From: Hyposmocoma kahamanoa
Lineage: Eukaryota; Arthropoda; Insecta; Lepidoptera; Cosmopterigidae
Direction of reading: 5' to 3'
Length of the DNA: 64,000 nucleotides
Assembly (NCBI RefSeq): GCF_003589595.1
Contig: NW_020653415.1
Coordinates: 346,625 to 410,624, forward strand
Both the position numbers and the translations under genes were made by a program. The notes beneath the pieces were generated by a model. The model saw only the letters and a program-made list of their open reading frames with translations, ran no database searches and was not told the DNA's origin. The first letter of the stretch is position 1. Each line of letters opens with the position of its first letter. Positions 10,561 to 20,346 of the stretch are shown piece by piece.

Positions 10561-11791
10561 TTGTAATTTAATTAAAACAATTTATTTAGGTCTTTTTTTA
10601 TAATAATTTAACAATATTTTCAATGCACCATGTGAAAGTATTTTGTAATTTATATTTTAATTAAGCCAGCACGTATTTTCCCCGGCCCTGGTTACACTGT
10701 AATTTCGACCTAACAATGTTGGATTTTAATAAAACACACAAACACGTTCCACTCACGAAATCTGCATCACGCATGCACAACAAACATTAAGACTTTTTTA
10801 TATTTCACACTTTACAAAAATGAAATGTGAAATTGACATTGGACATTTTTTTTTTGATGGACCATGTATCTTGATTTGCAAAGTTATGTTCTCAGTCGAA
10901 AGAAATATTGTACAATATTAGAATTTTAAACAGTACCACTGCAGCCCAGTCTTTAGTTTACTACTGAAAATAGGCTTCTGCCATAAAAATAAAGTCTACA
11001 AATTATGAAAGCTACACTTGGCATTCAGGTAGCATGTCATAGTTAAACTGGCAATCTACAATATTTGTACAAGCAAATGCGACCTCCCATTTCTTCGTCG
11101 CTTTTTATTCTGAGATTGAACCATATCTTACTCTATCATCACCTGACTTCGAAAAAAACGATGTTATGACGGTTATACTTTTGTCATTATAATTACGTGG
11201 GATATATGTTGAAAGAATTGTCCTGATTTTTCCGCATCTATTGATTCACTAGTTTTTTACCACGTTATGACTTTTTATTCTTCTCCCGGTATTAGGGCTT
11301 GCATCCCGGGAAACTCGGTCTTCGAAATTACGAGTCTCGACAATTTTTTGTTGACACTCGTACTTTGATGTTTTCAGTTTTGGGAATATCGAGCTGTTGA
11401 TATTTAAGTCACTTAATTAAACACTATTAAAAATCTACTAAACCAACTAATCATTTTTTATTCTGGTTACATGGACATGACAATGCTGTAGCGTAGTTGT
11501 AAGTATAATCTGTGGAGATTGAAGAACGATAGTTACAATTTTTTTTATGTTTCTTTTGTTTAGTCACAATTGTTTTTCTTCTTCACGTTTATTTTACACT
11601 TCAATACATTTCTTTTTTCAATTAAATCTAGATTCTGCCGTATATAACGCAAATCCTTAAACGCCCTTTGTTTCTTACATGCTAAGTATAACAATGAGAA
11701 TATAACTCATAAACAATTTATTAAGATTTTTTTTGTGAAATAACTCGACTAGATAGAGTTGTTCGGTGTTTGTATTCATGATCATATCATA
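10561..11791. other. No gene seen
   Basis: AT-rich. I found no convincing coding pattern, RNA gene or repeat partner before the assembly gap. Confidence 0.4.
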
Positions 11792-12191
11792 NNNNNNNNN
11801 NNNNNNNNNNNNNNNNNNNNNNNNNNNNNNNNNNNNNNNNNNNNNNNNNNNNNNNNNNNNNNNNNNNNNNNNNNNNNNNNNNNNNNNNNNNNNNNNNNNN
11901 NNNNNNNNNNNNNNNNNNNNNNNNNNNNNNNNNNNNNNNNNNNNNNNNNNNNNNNNNNNNNNNNNNNNNNNNNNNNNNNNNNNNNNNNNNNNNNNNNNNN
12001 NNNNNNNNNNNNNNNNNNNNNNNNNNNNNNNNNNNNNNNNNNNNNNNNNNNNNNNNNNNNNNNNNNNNNNNNNNNNNNNNNNNNNNNNNNNNNNNNNNNN
12101 NNNNNNNNNNNNNNNNNNNNNNNNNNNNNNNNNNNNNNNNNNNNNNNNNNNNNNNNNNNNNNNNNNNNNNNNNNNNNNNNNNNNNNNNNNN
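11792..12191. other. Assembly gap (400 N)
   Basis: Exactly 400 unknown bases, a round number that may be an estimate. It removes the 5' part of the LINE that follows. Confidence 0.99.
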
Positions 12192-12192
12192 G

Positions 12193-12570
12193 GTGCTTGA
12201 GGTGTTAGGCGGTAGATTGAAGCTAATGCAAATCCGACCAGAGTGCATAGAGACCTGTCACCGACTAGGGACCGCTAAAAAAGACCGTACTCGCCCTGTG
12301 CTAGTCCGTTTTGCGACTTATAAAAGTAGATCTGTCGTATGGAAGGCCAAAACAGCGTTAAAGGGCACGAGAATTTCCATGTCGGAGTTTCTAACAAAGT
12401 CAAGACAAAGCATATTTGCTACGGCCCGTAAGCATTTCGGCATTAAAAACTGTTGGTCGTCTGATGGTACCATAGTCGTGATATTGCCGGACAAAAGCAG
12501 AAAAAAAATCACGGAGTTTGGTGAATTACAAAAGCTCCAGGCCAGTTTTCCATCCACGGCAGGCAGCTGA
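12193..12570 (+). CDS. LINE ORF1 protein, C-terminal part
   Basis: This frame enters from the gap, so the start is unknown. About 125 residues remain. The pattern 'CHRLG', 'RPVLVRFATYKSR', 'LKGTRISMSEFLTKSRQ', then 'HFGIKNCWSSDGTIVV' is that of the RNA-binding C-terminal region of LINE ORF1 proteins (RRM followed by the C-terminal domain). In this group ORF1p binds the element's RNA during retrotransposition. It is open to its stop at 12570. The first in-frame ATG, at 12193, is not a real start. Confidence 0.7.
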   Translation: MLEVLGGRLKLMQIRPECIETCHRLGTAKKDRTRPVLVRFATYKSRSVVWKAKTALKGTRISMSEFLTKSRQSIFATARKHFGIKNCWSSDGTIVVILPDKSRKKITEFGELQKLQASFPSTAGS

Positions 12571-13213
12571 ATTGTTGACCAATATAATTATCTTGTTTAT
12601 TGTGAGGTACTTCCACTTCCGTATTTATAACTTGTCTTTAGGTACCTCCGCTTTATGCTACCTTCCTTCCGCTAAAAGAATAAGGTATTTCATTATTTGA
12701 AAACTAAAATTATACCCCATAAACATAATGTTCATTTGCTTTATGTCAGCTCAAACTGTCAATATAATTTTTCGTTCTAAAATTTTTGGTTCATAATTGT
12801 TTTTTATTTTTTTATTTTAGTAACTTTGGATTAGAGTACTTCATTTAGTAGAAATATCAATGTGATGTTTCCTTCTAAAATTTAAACTGATAATGAAATT
12901 TTTTTTTATTTTTTATTTTTCTCCATAACTATGTATTCAAGTAATCCAGTCGAAATATTAAGGATATTTAAATATAATAATGTCCAGTTATGAATTGTAA
13001 CTTTATGGCTATGATGATTTTGTTGGTAAATAAATTTATTTGCCTTTACTGTTATTGTGTTGCCAACTCTCGCTGGTGATCTAATTTTTTTTTTTTTAAT
13101 TTAATTTTTTTTTTATTGCTCTTAATTTTGCTTATTTAACTTATTTGTAGTATTTTGGTGTATACATATAGTGTTTTATTACTTATAATTTACATATTTA
13201 TTAATTTCTATTT

Positions 13214-16162
13214 ATGTCTATAAAGTCTAGTTATGTTACCGATAGCTCATCTGATGAATTTGAAAGTGCTTGTAGTGACTTTTCTATTTCTTCTGACTCC
13301 GATGGGCCTTCACTAGATGTTAAGCTGCGATCAATATTTCATGGAAAATCCAATTTCTTGAACTTAGTGCATATTAACGCGCAAAGTGTCCCTGGACACA
13401 TCTCCGAATTAAATACGTCATTCAACAACGGCATAGTTGATGTAATCTTAATTTCAGAATCTTGGCTTAAGCCTTCTCTTCCATCCCCCCTTTTTTCACT
13501 CAATGGATATAAATTATATCGTAACGATAGAGTTGGGATTGGTGGTGGTGGTGTATGTATTTACATCAAGAACCACATCCCATGCTCCATTGTCAGCCAG
13601 TCTCCTAACACTTACACTGGGTCTTTAGAGTACCTGTTTCTGGACGTCAACTTACACCACACCAATATCTTAGTAGGTGTTACTTATAGCCCTAATATTA
13701 ATGTCAATTATTTTGACTTATTTGAGACAACCCTTGAATCCTTGAGTGCCTCTTACGACCATGTAATATTGATGGGTGATCTTAATACTTGTTTATTAAA
13801 GAATAACTTCCGTTCCTCACGTCTTAACTCCCTTGTATCCGCAGTGAACTTTGTATTGCTCCCACTCACTGCCACCCATCATTCCCCCAATTGTCAACCT
13901 TCACTCTTAGATGTCCAGATAGTTTCGAAACCAGAGTCAGTGCTCTTGCATGGACAAACCACTGCCCCATTCTCGTATCATGACCTCATATATCTATCCT
14001 ACCGAGTACGCACTCTCAAACCCAGAATTAAAGTCATTTTTCAGCGCAGCTTTGCTAGCGTTTGTGTGGATCGCTTGAGAGAGGATTTTTCAAATATTGA
14101 CTGGTCTACACTGATTGAATCTAACACGGTAAATGAGAAGATCAAAATTTTTAACAATCTGTTAATAAAGCTGTATGACTCTCATGCTCCACTCAGACCA
14201 GTGCGCGTTAAGCATCTGCCTGCGCCTTGGCTTACACCATCAATAAAGAAAATCATGAAACGTAGGGACAAGGCCAAGTCGATCCTTAGGAGGTTTCCAG
14301 GTGACGATAATTTGCTTTCCTATAAACGGCTGCGTAATCTCTGCAACAGACTGTGTCGTGACGCCAAACGGCGTTACATCCATTCGTCGATGGAAGGATT
14401 GTCTATGGGTCAAACCTGGAAGTTCTTGAGATCTCTTGGTGTGGGTAGAGATCGTGACTGTACTATTGACTTACCTGATCTTAATTCACTCAACAAATAC
14501 TTTATCAACTCACCATTTACAGTTGCTGACTCTGTCAAGACTTCCACGCTCACCTCTCTGGGCAATGTTGCACGTCCTGCTTATGAGCCTTTTTCTTTTC
14601 GCGAAGTCACTGAGGGGGAGGTTAAGAAGAGTATCCTATCCATTACTTCCAAGGCCGTGGGTGAAGATGGTATTTGCCGTGATATGCTGATACCTATCCT
14701 GGAAGACGTTACATCAATTATCACACACATTATGAATTGTTCACTTGCTACTGGCGTCTTTCCTAGCGACTGGAAATTAGCCCACGTCATTCCCATCCCT
14801 AAATCCGCTACTCCCACGACTTTCTCCCAATTTCGTCCTATCTCCATCCTACCATTCCTGTCCAAGGTCCTTGAAGGCACTGTTCATAAACAACTTTTCT
14901 CATTTGTCTCTCGTTATGATCTTATAAGTCCATATCAATCCGGTTTTCGTCCTGGTCATAGCACAGTAACTGCCTTACTTAACGTCACGGATGATATTCG
15001 CCACGCCATGGACAACCGATTGTTTACCATTATTGTGTTACTGGACTTCAGCAGTGCTTTCAACTCTGTCGACTATGACATCCTTCTTGCCATCCTTTGC
15101 TCTCTTAACTTCTCCCCTGCTGCAATCGCTTGGTTTTCAGACTACCTCCGCAATCGCCTTCAAAGGATCAAGCATGATGACACCTATTCTGAATGGTCTC
15201 CTTTGACTTCAGGGGTGCCTCAGGGTGGTGTACTTTCACCTCTCCTCTTCTCGCTGTTCATAAACGAACTCGCAAAACGAATGACTCCTCCGTTCCACTT
15301 ATACGCTGATGACGTGCAAATTTATAGACACTTTGATGTAGCTAATACCCTATCTGCCATTGAAGCCATTAATAAAGATCTTCTTGTGGTGAAGTCTTGG
15401 GCTGATGCGTTTGGTTTGCTTATAAACCCAATGAAATCACAGGCAATAATCGTAGGTAGCAACAGACTTTACTGTAGGTTGGACATTGATAATCTCGCCA
15501 AGGTTTCGTATAATGGAGTGAGTCTTGCATATGCTGATAATACAAAGAACCTGGGTCTGATAATCGATCATACACTGTCTTGGAGACCGCAGGTAAATGA
15601 GGTTAGTCGACGCATGCATTTTTCCTACCATTCTCTCAAGCGGCTTCAATTCTTCTTGCCATTCAATACGAAGGTTATGCTTGCTCAATCTTTACTACTT
15701 CCTCTTCTCGACTATGCCGATGTTTGTTATTTGGATGCTACTGAGGAGCTGCTTAACAAACTGGAGCGCCTACAAAATCTGGCAATCCGTTTCATATTCG
15801 GTTTACGAAAATATGACCGTGTCTCTGAATTTCGGACTAAGTTGAAATGGCTACCAATCCGACTTCGCCGAGATATGCACGTTCTTTGTCTCCTTTACAA
15901 AATTCTACATTACCCCCAGCTTCCTCATTATCTGTGTTCCCGTTTTTCTCCCTTATCCCCCAGTTCCCGCCCAAAACGTACCTGTGACACTAGATCACTA
16001 ATAAATCCCCAATCCAACTCGAAATTCTTCCACAACTCTTTCACGGTGAGTGCAACTCGTATGTGGAATAAACTGCCTGCTGGCATTCGTGACAGTCCAT
16101 CGGTGGCATCTTTCAAACATAAATTAAAAGAGCACTACCTGTCGAACGCGTTAGATAGCTAA
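13214..16162 (+). CDS. LINE ORF2: endonuclease and reverse transcriptase
   Basis: This 982-residue protein has no internal stop. Residues about 50-270 form the AP-like endonuclease, with 'NLVHINAQSV', 'ISESWL' (Glu), 'LMGDLNTC' (Asp, Asn) and 'YHDLIYLSY' where SDH is usual. The reverse transcriptase spans about 460-770, with 'FRPISILPFLSKVLE', 'LLDFSSAFNSVD' (catalytic Asp about 611), 'SGVPQGGVLSPLLFSLFINE' and 'YADD' at about 697-700. The C-terminus has the usual 'SATRMWNKLPAGI' and a final 'FKHKLKEHYL'. The enzyme nicks target DNA and copies the element RNA there. All key RT residues are present, so the copy may be active or recently so. Confidence 0.9.
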   Translation: MSIKSSYVTDSSSDEFESACSDFSISSDSDGPSLDVKLRSIFHGKSNFLNLVHINAQSVPGHISELNTSFNNGIVDVILISESWLKPSLPSPLFSLNGYKLYRNDRVGIGGGGVCIYIKNHIPCSIVSQSPNTYTGSLEYLFLDVNLHHTNILVGVTYSPNINVNYFDLFETTLESLSASYDHVILMGDLNTCLLKNNFRSSRLNSLVSAVNFVLLPLTATHHSPNCQPSLLDVQIVSKPESVLLHGQTTAPFSYHDLIYLSYRVRTLKPRIKVIFQRSFASVCVDRLREDFSNIDWSTLIESNTVNEKIKIFNNLLIKLYDSHAPLRPVRVKHLPAPWLTPSIKKIMKRRDKAKSILRRFPGDDNLLSYKRLRNLCNRLCRDAKRRYIHSSMEGLSMGQTWKFLRSLGVGRDRDCTIDLPDLNSLNKYFINSPFTVADSVKTSTLTSLGNVARPAYEPFSFREVTEGEVKKSILSITSKAVGEDGICRDMLIPILEDVTSIITHIMNCSLATGVFPSDWKLAHVIPIPKSATPTTFSQFRPISILPFLSKVLEGTVHKQLFSFVSRYDLISPYQSGFRPGHSTVTALLNVTDDIRHAMDNRLFTIIVLLDFSSAFNSVDYDILLAILCSLNFSPAAIAWFSDYLRNRLQRIKHDDTYSEWSPLTSGVPQGGVLSPLLFSLFINELAKRMTPPFHLYADDVQIYRHFDVANTLSAIEAINKDLLVVKSWADAFGLLINPMKSQAIIVGSNRLYCRLDIDNLAKVSYNGVSLAYADNTKNLGLIIDHTLSWRPQVNEVSRRMHFSYHSLKRLQFFLPFNTKVMLAQSLLLPLLDYADVCYLDATEELLNKLERLQNLAIRFIFGLRKYDRVSEFRTKLKWLPIRLRRDMHVLCLLYKILHYPQLPHYLCSRFSPLSPSSRPKRTCDTRSLINPQSNSKFFHNSFTVSATRMWNKLPAGIRDSPSVASFKHKLKEHYLSNALDS

Positions 16163-16490
16163 TAGGTAACATATATTATAAAGTAGTAATTTGTTTAGAT
16201 TATAATATATATTCTGCTTATGTTTGTATTTATGTATATAAATTATTTTTATGTATATATATATATATATATATATTAATATATATATTATTATTTTTAT
16301 TTTTTTTTATTCACATTTAAATTTAAATTTTATTGTACAATAATTAGTCCCGCAGACTTCATTTTTCACCAAGGCTAGGGTTGGCTGGAAGAGATCTCTT
16401 CTAGAGATAAGCTCACCTTTGTATATGTTCTTTATAACTTGTGTTTCATGTATCTTTTCTTTGTGCAATAAAGAGTTATTACGTTTACTA

Positions 16491-16886
16491 CATAAATAAC
16501 AAACCTTAAAACTTAAAATGATATACGTACCGATGTTTCGTCTACGTAAACCCCATTTACAACTAAGACAGAAAATGCTTCCACTTAAAATGAGAGGGAC
16601 AGTTAAATTTAATTATAGTTCGCAATTTCTAATGTTTAAGAGATTATGGGTCAGAGTCCACGGCCTCTCAACATATTCGATAAGCGTAAAGGTCTCCGAC
16701 AACGACATTACTATCTCTGAATCGTTAGAACGATTGTACATTCAATAACACATCGAGCTATTGACTGTATAAACTTTTGTTCGAATATCACATCCAGTGC
16801 AACGGAACAAGATCCAATGTGTAGCGTGATGTGCTGCCGTCTGTCCGTGAAAATTAAATTCACACTCTTGTTATATTAGTACTCTT
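16491..16886. other. No gene seen
   Basis: A 76-codon frame at 16518-16748 has no recognisable protein signature. Otherwise unremarkable. Confidence 0.4.
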
Positions 16887-17205
16887 AGTAGCAGCAGAGC
16901 TTCTTGTGAAAGAGTTCGTCCAGGTGCCAGTGCCATCTTACTTATTTCTGCCGCTGAGCAGTAATGTCAGCATTATTTATTTTTAATTTTTAATTTATTA
17001 TATTATGTCTTCCGGTTTTGAAGTGCTGGTGAAATTACAGGCACATGGGACTTGTCAACTTATGTCTCAGGGTGACGGGCGCAGTGATAGTGCCCCTCAG
17101 ATCTTTGCAATTTAAAATTCTGAGTGGCACTGTAACTTAGCATCAGGACAGACGTGTAGCTTACCATCAGGCGCACAACTTGTAGGTCCCGTCACTTGAT
17201 GTTAT
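16887..17205 (-). repeat. Rep-A, copy 6
   Basis: Reverse-oriented full-length copy, from 'agtagcagcagagcttcttg' (its 3' end) to 'gtcccgtcacttgatgttat' (its 5' end). About 40 bp of AT-rich sequence is inserted near 16975-17010. Confidence 0.7.
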
Positions 17206-17428
17206 AAATAATAATAATAACAATAATCATAACGCGCTCACTCATAGCCCCGCACTAGGGTAACCCTGTATCGCGGATGCCATGGACACACACCCATAGA
17301 CAACCACAAATTACATTCAAACTCAAGAGAGAAATAAATGTAGGCCATATTTCTTCCGGCCCGGGAATCGAAACCGGGACCTCTTCGTTACAGACCAGCA
17401 TGGTAACCGTTAGCGCCCAGTTACACGA
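17206..17428 (-). mobile_element. tRNA-derived SINE (SINE-1), copy C
   Basis: Reverse orientation and directly abutting the Rep-A copy. It has an (AAT)n tail at 17207-17222, then 'tagccccgcactagg', 'ccacaaattacattc', and the head with a diverged B box 'gggaatcgaaaccggg'. More diverged than copies A, B and G. Confidence 0.75.
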
Positions 17429-17477
17429 GGAAAAAGATTACGCGCGGCGACCGCCCAGTTGCCACGCCTAATCTGAA

Positions 17478-18080
17478 TTCTATTTTAAATTTTTATTGAA
17501 TTGATATTCAGTTATTTTTTGTGAAATTACTCCACTTATTTGTTATAATTATTAATACAAAGATCGAACACTCAGAAATAATTCCTTCGATCCGGATTCG
17601 AACCGACGTCTTCTAGCATACCGTGACAGACGCTATGCCAACTAAGCAACGAAGTGAACCAGCGAACCTTACGAATTTTTCTATGTACTTGCGTCGTGTC
17701 TTTGTATTTGGTTTTTCATCGACGTTTTAGTCGTAACGCCATCTATGAGAAATCTATGAAAGATTTATCACCTAGTACAGTTACAGCTACCAGTCCTGGC
17801 GAAAGATGTCGCTATTCACTATATTTTAAATTTTTATTGAATTGATATTAAATATTTATTATTTTTTGGGAAATTAATCCACTAGTTTGTTATAATTATT
17901 AATACAAAGATCGAACACTCAGAAAAATTGTAAATTCTATTTACTATTTGATACAAAGATCGAACGAGGACAAAAAATATTTATAACAACCAGCGACATT
18001 CACCTGAAAGTGACTACCGCTCTGCCAGATGAGCTACGAATCGAGCCAGCAGATCTTACGAATTTCTCTATGTGCTTGTT
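17478..18080 (-). repeat. Partial tandem duplication with tRNA-like heads
   Basis: About 100 bp (17478-17578, with 'tttttattgaattgatatt' and 'tacaaagatcgaacactcag') recurs at 17818-17925. Each unit leads into a minus-strand tRNA-like segment: about 17584-17660 with 'ggttcgaatccgg', and about 17990-18056 with 'tagctcatctggcagagcgg'. Both end in 'ttacgaatttytctatgtrc'. This looks like two copies of another tRNA-derived SINE. Neither folds as a clean tRNA. Confidence 0.5.
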
Positions 18081-18860
18081 ACGGATCTTTTTATTGGTAA
18101 TTTTGTTTAAACTGTTTTTTTTTCGCTGTAGAACCTGTAAGAACTTATGAACATTTCATCTTCGGATTGTTCCCGTCTAATCCCCTAGCAACTGATCCAC
18201 CGCCAATTTTAAATCCCAACTGATCCACTCTATATTTTGCTACTCCCAATGGATCACCGCGTTATATTTGTAAAGGTACCTACTTACCTTAAAGAGAAAA
18301 AGAAGTTTTATAATCAAATATTTATTTATTGAACACAATTGCTCGATAATTGTATCTTTGGTCAAATGTTATAATTATCACAGACAATTTTTTGTCTGTT
18401 TTTTGTGACAGGTCAATAATATTGACTAAAATATTGCAAATCACAAGTACTTATCAAAAAAAAAAACAATCTTAAGTAGTATTTAATATCGAAGTTTTTC
18501 TAAACAGTAACTAACTGTGATATTCCCAGTCAAAAGTTGGTCAGTGACGTATTTGTGCCACTTACCGATTGCCATTTCTTTTGTTAATCGTCGCTTTGTT
18601 AGTGGGTTTGTTAACTGTAATTTATATTCATTAATATGCACAATTTGCGTCATCCCTTTTTTTAAAAGTTTTTCTTGACTGTTCCACAGTACCTAATAAA
18701 ATAAGAATGTAAGTAGGTACTAGGGTATCAGGTGGGAAAAAATATAATTATTTATTCTTGCACAGGGGATCCGACGGGAATAGAAAACAATTCAAAATAA
18801 AACGGATTCCCTGGTGCATTCGAGGGGATCAGATGGGGACAATCAATTTCTTCACTCAGC
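18081..18860. other. No gene seen
   Basis: AT-rich, with a 'gcaca' motif cluster but no recognisable element. Confidence 0.35.
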
Positions 18861-18879
18861 CAGGTGCCTTTACATATTA

Positions 18880-19040
18880 CTCGTCAACCGTGACCACGGG
18901 ACGCAGGTTCCCATTGTATTTTCTTAATTGCACAATTTTGAGTTACGACAGTATTTGGTTTCATGTGCGATATATGCGATTTACCTAGATCCCAAATAAA
19001 TAGTATCATTTCCGATATGTAACAATCGCGAACATGTTAA
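18880..19040 (-). repeat. Relic of Rep-C family
   Basis: 'tcaaccgtgaccacgggac' and later 'atcatttccgatatgtaaca', 'atcgcgaacatg' match two blocks of Rep-C with about 70 unrelated bases between them. Confidence 0.4.
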
Positions 19041-19076
19041 ACCGGGTACTCATTAGCGAACTGTAACTTTTTTTTA

Positions 19077-19338
19077 AGTGACAGGACAAACAAGTCGTAC
19101 ACGCCTGTCCATAACAGTTGCAGTGCTACTCAGAGCTTTAAATCGCAAAGATCTGAAAGGCACTGCCACTGCGCCCATCGCCGTGAGACGTAAGTTGACA
19201 AGTCCCATGTACCTGTAATGTCACCCTTACACTTCAAAACCGGAACACAGTAATGCTGACATCACTGCTTGGCGGCAGAAATACGTAAGGTAGCAGCATT
19301 TCCCTGGACGAACTCTTTCACAAGGAGCTCTACTGCTG
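19077..19338 (+). repeat. Rep-A, copy 7
   Basis: From 'aagtgacaggacaaacaagt' to 'ggagctctactgctg'. It lacks a few bases after 'gtcgta'. Confidence 0.7.
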
Positions 19339-20156
19339 ACGCTCAGGACTGCGGAAAAGAAGACCTACCAGTTGCGACTGGTGGCTAGATTCCTGGCGGC
19401 TATAAATGGTGTAACAGAAAGTAGGTGTTAAGGTAGTTCATTATTTGGGTAGACAGTTAGGAAATGTTGCTAAGAATAAGCGTATCCGCGGCGTATACAT
19501 CTGTTCACACAGCGATTATTTCGCTGCCGACCAACTAACCGAGCTAAGTCGCATAGTTGGTTGCATGTAGCTATGCGAGCTAAGCTAACTTAGTTTAAGT
19601 TTCGCTCGCGGTGTGGCCTGCGCTTTACGCTTCGTGCTGTTATAACCCAACCTAATACGGTCATTTTGGAATGGTTAATACATTTTATTGCCGTATTTTC
19701 CCATAACACGCAATGTGGTAATTTCGTTATTTTGCGTGAAACGCAAACGAGTCAGTTAGACATTAGCACTTGTAAAGAGCGGTACATCACTCCGGGGATC
19801 GGGAAGTCAGCCAGTTATCGATCTGTGTGTAATTTTTATCAATAAATCGGGTGTTGGGATTTTTTTTAAAGTCAAATTCGAACGGCCGCCTAACAATGCG
19901 AATCTTGGGTATATCTATAACATATGGGTGAACCTCTGCCTGCATCTAGTCTGCCGATGGTAGAAAGAGGATAGCGGAATTATTTCAATCATTTTCGTCG
20001 TACTCTTCGTACTGTATCCTGCATGTATGCACTATGTGCACTGATGAGGAGGTCACGGACTCGTTTCCCGATAAGATCAATTTGATAAATTAACTTTTCC
20101 AAATGGTTTTCTGAGTAGAATCTCATAACGAATACCGTTGCTCTGGTAGTACTAGA
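19339..20156. other. No gene seen
   Basis: Moderately GC-rich around 19480-19640 but without a coding pattern or clear repeat ends. Confidence 0.35.
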
Positions 20157-20346
20157 CTCATAGCCCCGCACTAAAAAAGCTCTATATCGCGTGTGTCATG
20201 GACACACACATTATACAACCACAAATTACACCCAAACTCACTAGAGAAATAAATATAGGCATACAAATATTTCTCCCGGCCCGGAAATCGAACCCGGGAC
20301 CTCTGCGTGGCAGCCCAGCATGGTAACCGTTCGGCCACCGAGGCAG
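20157..20346 (-). mobile_element. tRNA-derived SINE (SINE-1), copy D
   Basis: Reverse orientation, near complete. 'tagccccgcacta' lies at the tail side. At the head, 'ggaaatcgaacccgggacct' and 'ccgttcggccaccgaggcag' are the complements of the B and A boxes. Confidence 0.85.

Larger units (their letters stand above)
12192..16490 (+). mobile_element. Non-LTR retrotransposon (LINE), 5' end lost in gap
   Basis: The element holds the end of an ORF1 (to 12570), a 643-nt AT-rich spacer, a full ORF2 (13214-16162) and a 3' UTR with a TA microsatellite (about 16256-16288), 'ggaagagatctcttctagag', and a terminal 'gtgcaataaagagttatta'. The open ORF2 suggests a young copy. By endonuclease and RT wording it lies in the CR1/L2/jockey group of LINEs; the exact clade is not settled. 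Confidence 0.85.

Noticed and set aside
11759..12248. Long open frames across the gap
   Set aside because: They consist of N; only the bases after 12191 are real and belong to LINE ORF1.
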